Below are positions 7,406-8,650 of a stretch of DNA of 8,650 nucleotides, piece by piece; the first letter of the stretch is position 1, and the number at the start of each line of letters is the position of its first letter. This DNA is from an uncultured bacterium. GTDB lineage: Bacteria; Bacteroidota; Bacteroidia; CAILMK01. The translations under genes and the position numbers were made by a program. Under the pieces are notes generated by a model. It ran no database searches, had not been told where the DNA came from, and was given only the letters and a program-made list of their open reading frames with translations. Location of the stretch: positions 1 to 8,650 of the forward strand of contig CAILMK010000746.1 in the NCBI GenBank assembly GCA_903835275.1, given 5' to 3'.

Positions 7406-8170
7406 ATGCTCGAATTAGCTTTCAAAAAATACGGCGATCATCCGCGACACCTGATCATACTGCACGGGTTGTTTGGAACGCTGGATAACTGGCATACGCT
7501 GGCAACATCATTTTCCGAACATTTTACCGTCTGGGCCATTGACCAGAGGAATCATGGCAAATCACCGCATAGCAGTTTATTCGATTATTTCATCATGTCC
7601 AAGGACCTTGCTGATTTCATGGATCAGCATTCCATAGAAAAGGCAAATATCATTGGCCACTCCATGGGAGGAAAAACAGCGATGCAATTCAGTTTTGATT
7701 ATCCCGCGAAAATAGAAAAACTCATTATTGCAGATATAGCTCCGCGTGCGTATGGCGCCAGTCATAACGAACTCATAGATGCACTTCATTCACTGGATCT
7801 TTCCAAAATTACCAAGCGTACTGATGCAGAGGAAATGCTTTCCGCAGATATTAAAAGTCTTGGCACGCGCCAGTTTCTCCTAAAGAATCTAACGCGCGAA
7901 GGTGATTCCTATAAATGGAAAATGAATCTCCCGGCGATCACCAAAAACTACGATGCCATTATCGGGAATGTGGAAGAAGACAAAACCTATTCGGGAGAAA
8001 CGCTTTTCATCCGCGGAGGAAATTCAGATTACATCAATGCGGAAGACGAAGTGCAAATCAAAAGGCAATTTCCAAATTCGCATATAGTAACCATCCCCGG
8101 CATCGGCCACTGGGTACACGCCGAAGCACCGAAGGAATTTTACGATGAAGTGGTGAAGTTTTTGTCGTGA
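7406..8170 (+). CDS. ybfF: Alpha/beta hydrolase, YbfF-type esterase
   Basis: A 254-residue cytosolic serine esterase of the YbfF group, the same length as E. coli YbfF. Enzymes of this group cleave acyl esters and acyl-CoA in vitro; the physiological substrate is not established. Seen in order are the oxyanion-loop HGLFGTLDNW (20-29), DQRNHGKSP (46-54), the nucleophile elbow GHSMGG (84-89) with Ser86, ADIAPRAY (109-116) with Asp110 placed like the acidic residue of YbfF, a helical lid, FIRGGNSDYI (201-210) with Asp208, and GHWVHAEAP with catalytic His235. ATG 7406 is preferred. An in-frame GTG at 7373 would add 11 residues, but it lies within the flank of a palindromic repeat and the added residues do not resemble the family. 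The gene has no obvious partner: the sod terminator lies upstream and repeats follow it. Confidence 0.9.
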   Translation: MLELAFKKYGDHPRHLIILHGLFGTLDNWHTLATSFSEHFTVWAIDQRNHGKSPHSSLFDYFIMSKDLADFMDQHSIEKANIIGHSMGGKTAMQFSFDYPAKIEKLIIADIAPRAYGASHNELIDALHSLDLSKITKRTDAEEMLSADIKSLGTRQFLLKNLTREGDSYKWKMNLPAITKNYDAIIGNVEEDKTYSGETLFIRGGNSDYINAEDEVQIKRQFPNSHIVTIPGIGHWVHAEAPKEFYDEVVKFLS

Positions 8171-8188
8171 TGGCATGAATTTGAAAAT

Positions 8189-8202
8189 GCGTCTGAAGAC
8201 GC
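8189..8202. repeat. Palindrome GCGTCT-GA-AGACGC after the hydrolase gene
   Basis: Perfect six-base arms (8189-8194 and 8197-8202) around a GA centre, 18 bp after the hydrolase stop codon. No T-run follows, so it is not a standard terminator. Its GTCT/AGAC core is shared with the palindromes at 8216-8232 and 8629-8650. Confidence 0.7.
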
Positions 8203-8212
8203 GAGACCAATG

Positions 8213-8232
8213 ATTCCAGGTCTGAAGATTTA
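8213..8232. repeat. Degenerate copy of the CCAGGTCT palindrome
   Basis: The left half, ATTCCAGGTCT (8213-8223), equals 8628-8638 exactly. After the GA centre the right half reads AGATTTAGG where an intact copy would read AGACCTGG, so this looks like a decayed member of the family found at 8629-8650. Confidence 0.55.
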
Positions 8233-8261
8233 GGATAGCCAGGATTATTTAAATAGATTTT

Positions 8262-8624
8262 ATGAAGAACTGGATTAGAAGAAATTATTGGAAAGTATTA
8301 TTGTGCCTTATATTTGTCATCTCGATGTTAATCCTGAATAATTATACACAACAAAGCCATTTGAAAATGGACAATGAATTTTATAATGCCAAGTTAAAAG
8401 GGAAGATTATAAGTATTGATGCGAGTGCAGGCGCAGACTATTTTCGTTTATCTAATGATTTAACAAAATACTGTATTTATTCAAATTTTATTTGGGCAAA
8501 TGGGAAACAAATTGATTTTCAAAATACAGCCCAAATCGGCGATAGTATTGTAAAAGAGCCCATGGCAAAAAGTTTTAAATTAATTAAGGGAGATCAAGTA
8601 TATAATTTTACATCTAATCCTTGA
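8262..8624 (+). CDS. Small membrane-anchored extracytoplasmic protein, unknown function
   Basis: A 120-residue protein with a basic N-terminus (MKNWIRRNYWK), one hydrophobic segment at about residues 11-27 (KVLLCLIFVISMLILNN) without a lipobox, and a small hydrophilic domain, presumably outside the cytoplasm. The domain looks beta-rich, and the phrase QIGDSIVKEPMAKSFKLIKGDQVYNF (from residue 91) resembles the closing section of small uncharacterised Bacteroidota proteins built around a GDS(I/V)xK turn; this is recalled by eye and no function is known. Composition sets it apart: 8281-8580 contains 90 G/C in 300 bases (30%), against 27 of 60 in a hydrolase segment (7921-7980) and 32 of 60 in a fumC segment (1141-1200). 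It is flanked by related palindromes. The ATG follows an A/T-rich leader, with no clear promoter box found. Recent acquisition is possible. Confidence 0.7.
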   Translation: MKNWIRRNYWKVLLCLIFVISMLILNNYTQQSHLKMDNEFYNAKLKGKIISIDASAGADYFRLSNDLTKYCIYSNFIWANGKQIDFQNTAQIGDSIVKEPMAKSFKLIKGDQVYNFTSNP

Positions 8625-8628
8625 GCTA

Positions 8629-8650
8629 TTCCAGGTCTTCAGACCTGGAA
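8629..8650. repeat. Perfect palindrome with TTCCAGGTCT arms at the window end
   Basis: Ten-base arms (8629-8638 and 8641-8650) surround a TC centre, starting four bases after the stop of the 120-residue protein. It reaches the last base of the window and may be longer. As a transcribed stem it could help end or stabilise the upstream message, though no T-run is visible. Confidence 0.75.

Overview
The window looks like ordinary chromosome of a Bacteroidota bacterium, probably near the Sphingobacteriales/Chitinophagales. Several things point there. Three leader regions carry TAnnTTTG boxes, the -7 element of the Bacteroidota primary sigma factor. Start codons sit behind A/T-rich leaders without a clear Shine-Dalgarno sequence. 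There is a DUF4249-like lipoprotein and a long PagL-type outer-membrane protein. The intergenic gaps hold short GC-rich palindromes. No tRNA, rRNA, CRISPR array, insertion sequence or phage gene was seen.

Left region (1-2937, plus strand). A cluster of four palindromes (1-125) is followed by a promoter and three closely packed genes: fumC (class II fumarase, TCA cycle), an unannotated 58-residue single-pass membrane protein (1647-1823), and a PagL-like lipid A deacylase/acyloxyacyl hydrolase-family outer-membrane protein (1807-2937) whose start lies inside the 58-residue gene. They read as one transcription unit, although fumarase has no obvious functional link to the two envelope proteins.

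Middle region (2934-5392, minus strand). A secreted 540-residue protein has a signal peptide, a probable concanavalin-like beta domain, a Lys/Pro/Ala-rich linker and a coiled coil. It lies 26 bp upstream of panB, the first committed step of pantothenate/CoA synthesis, and has its own promoter. The panB stop codon overlaps the stop codon of the PagL-like gene by 4 bp, so two operons converge with no space for a terminator between them.

Right region (5465-8624, plus strand). A probable DUF4249-like lipoprotein (5465-6520) is followed by a separately promoted, strongly terminated Mn/Fe superoxide dismutase (6606-7211). A second palindrome cluster lies before a YbfF-type alpha/beta hydrolase (7406-8170). 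Last comes an AT-rich, membrane-anchored 120-residue protein of unknown function (8262-8624) enclosed by related palindromes.

The genes are mostly housekeeping and envelope functions, and I see no obvious new multi-gene system. The points most worth following are: the intergenic palindromes, most of which share a CT-NN-AG centre while their arms differ; the AT-rich gene bracketed by two copies of the same 11-mer from one palindrome family; the overlapping 58-residue membrane gene; and the loss of the usual catalytic glutamate in the PagL-like protein.
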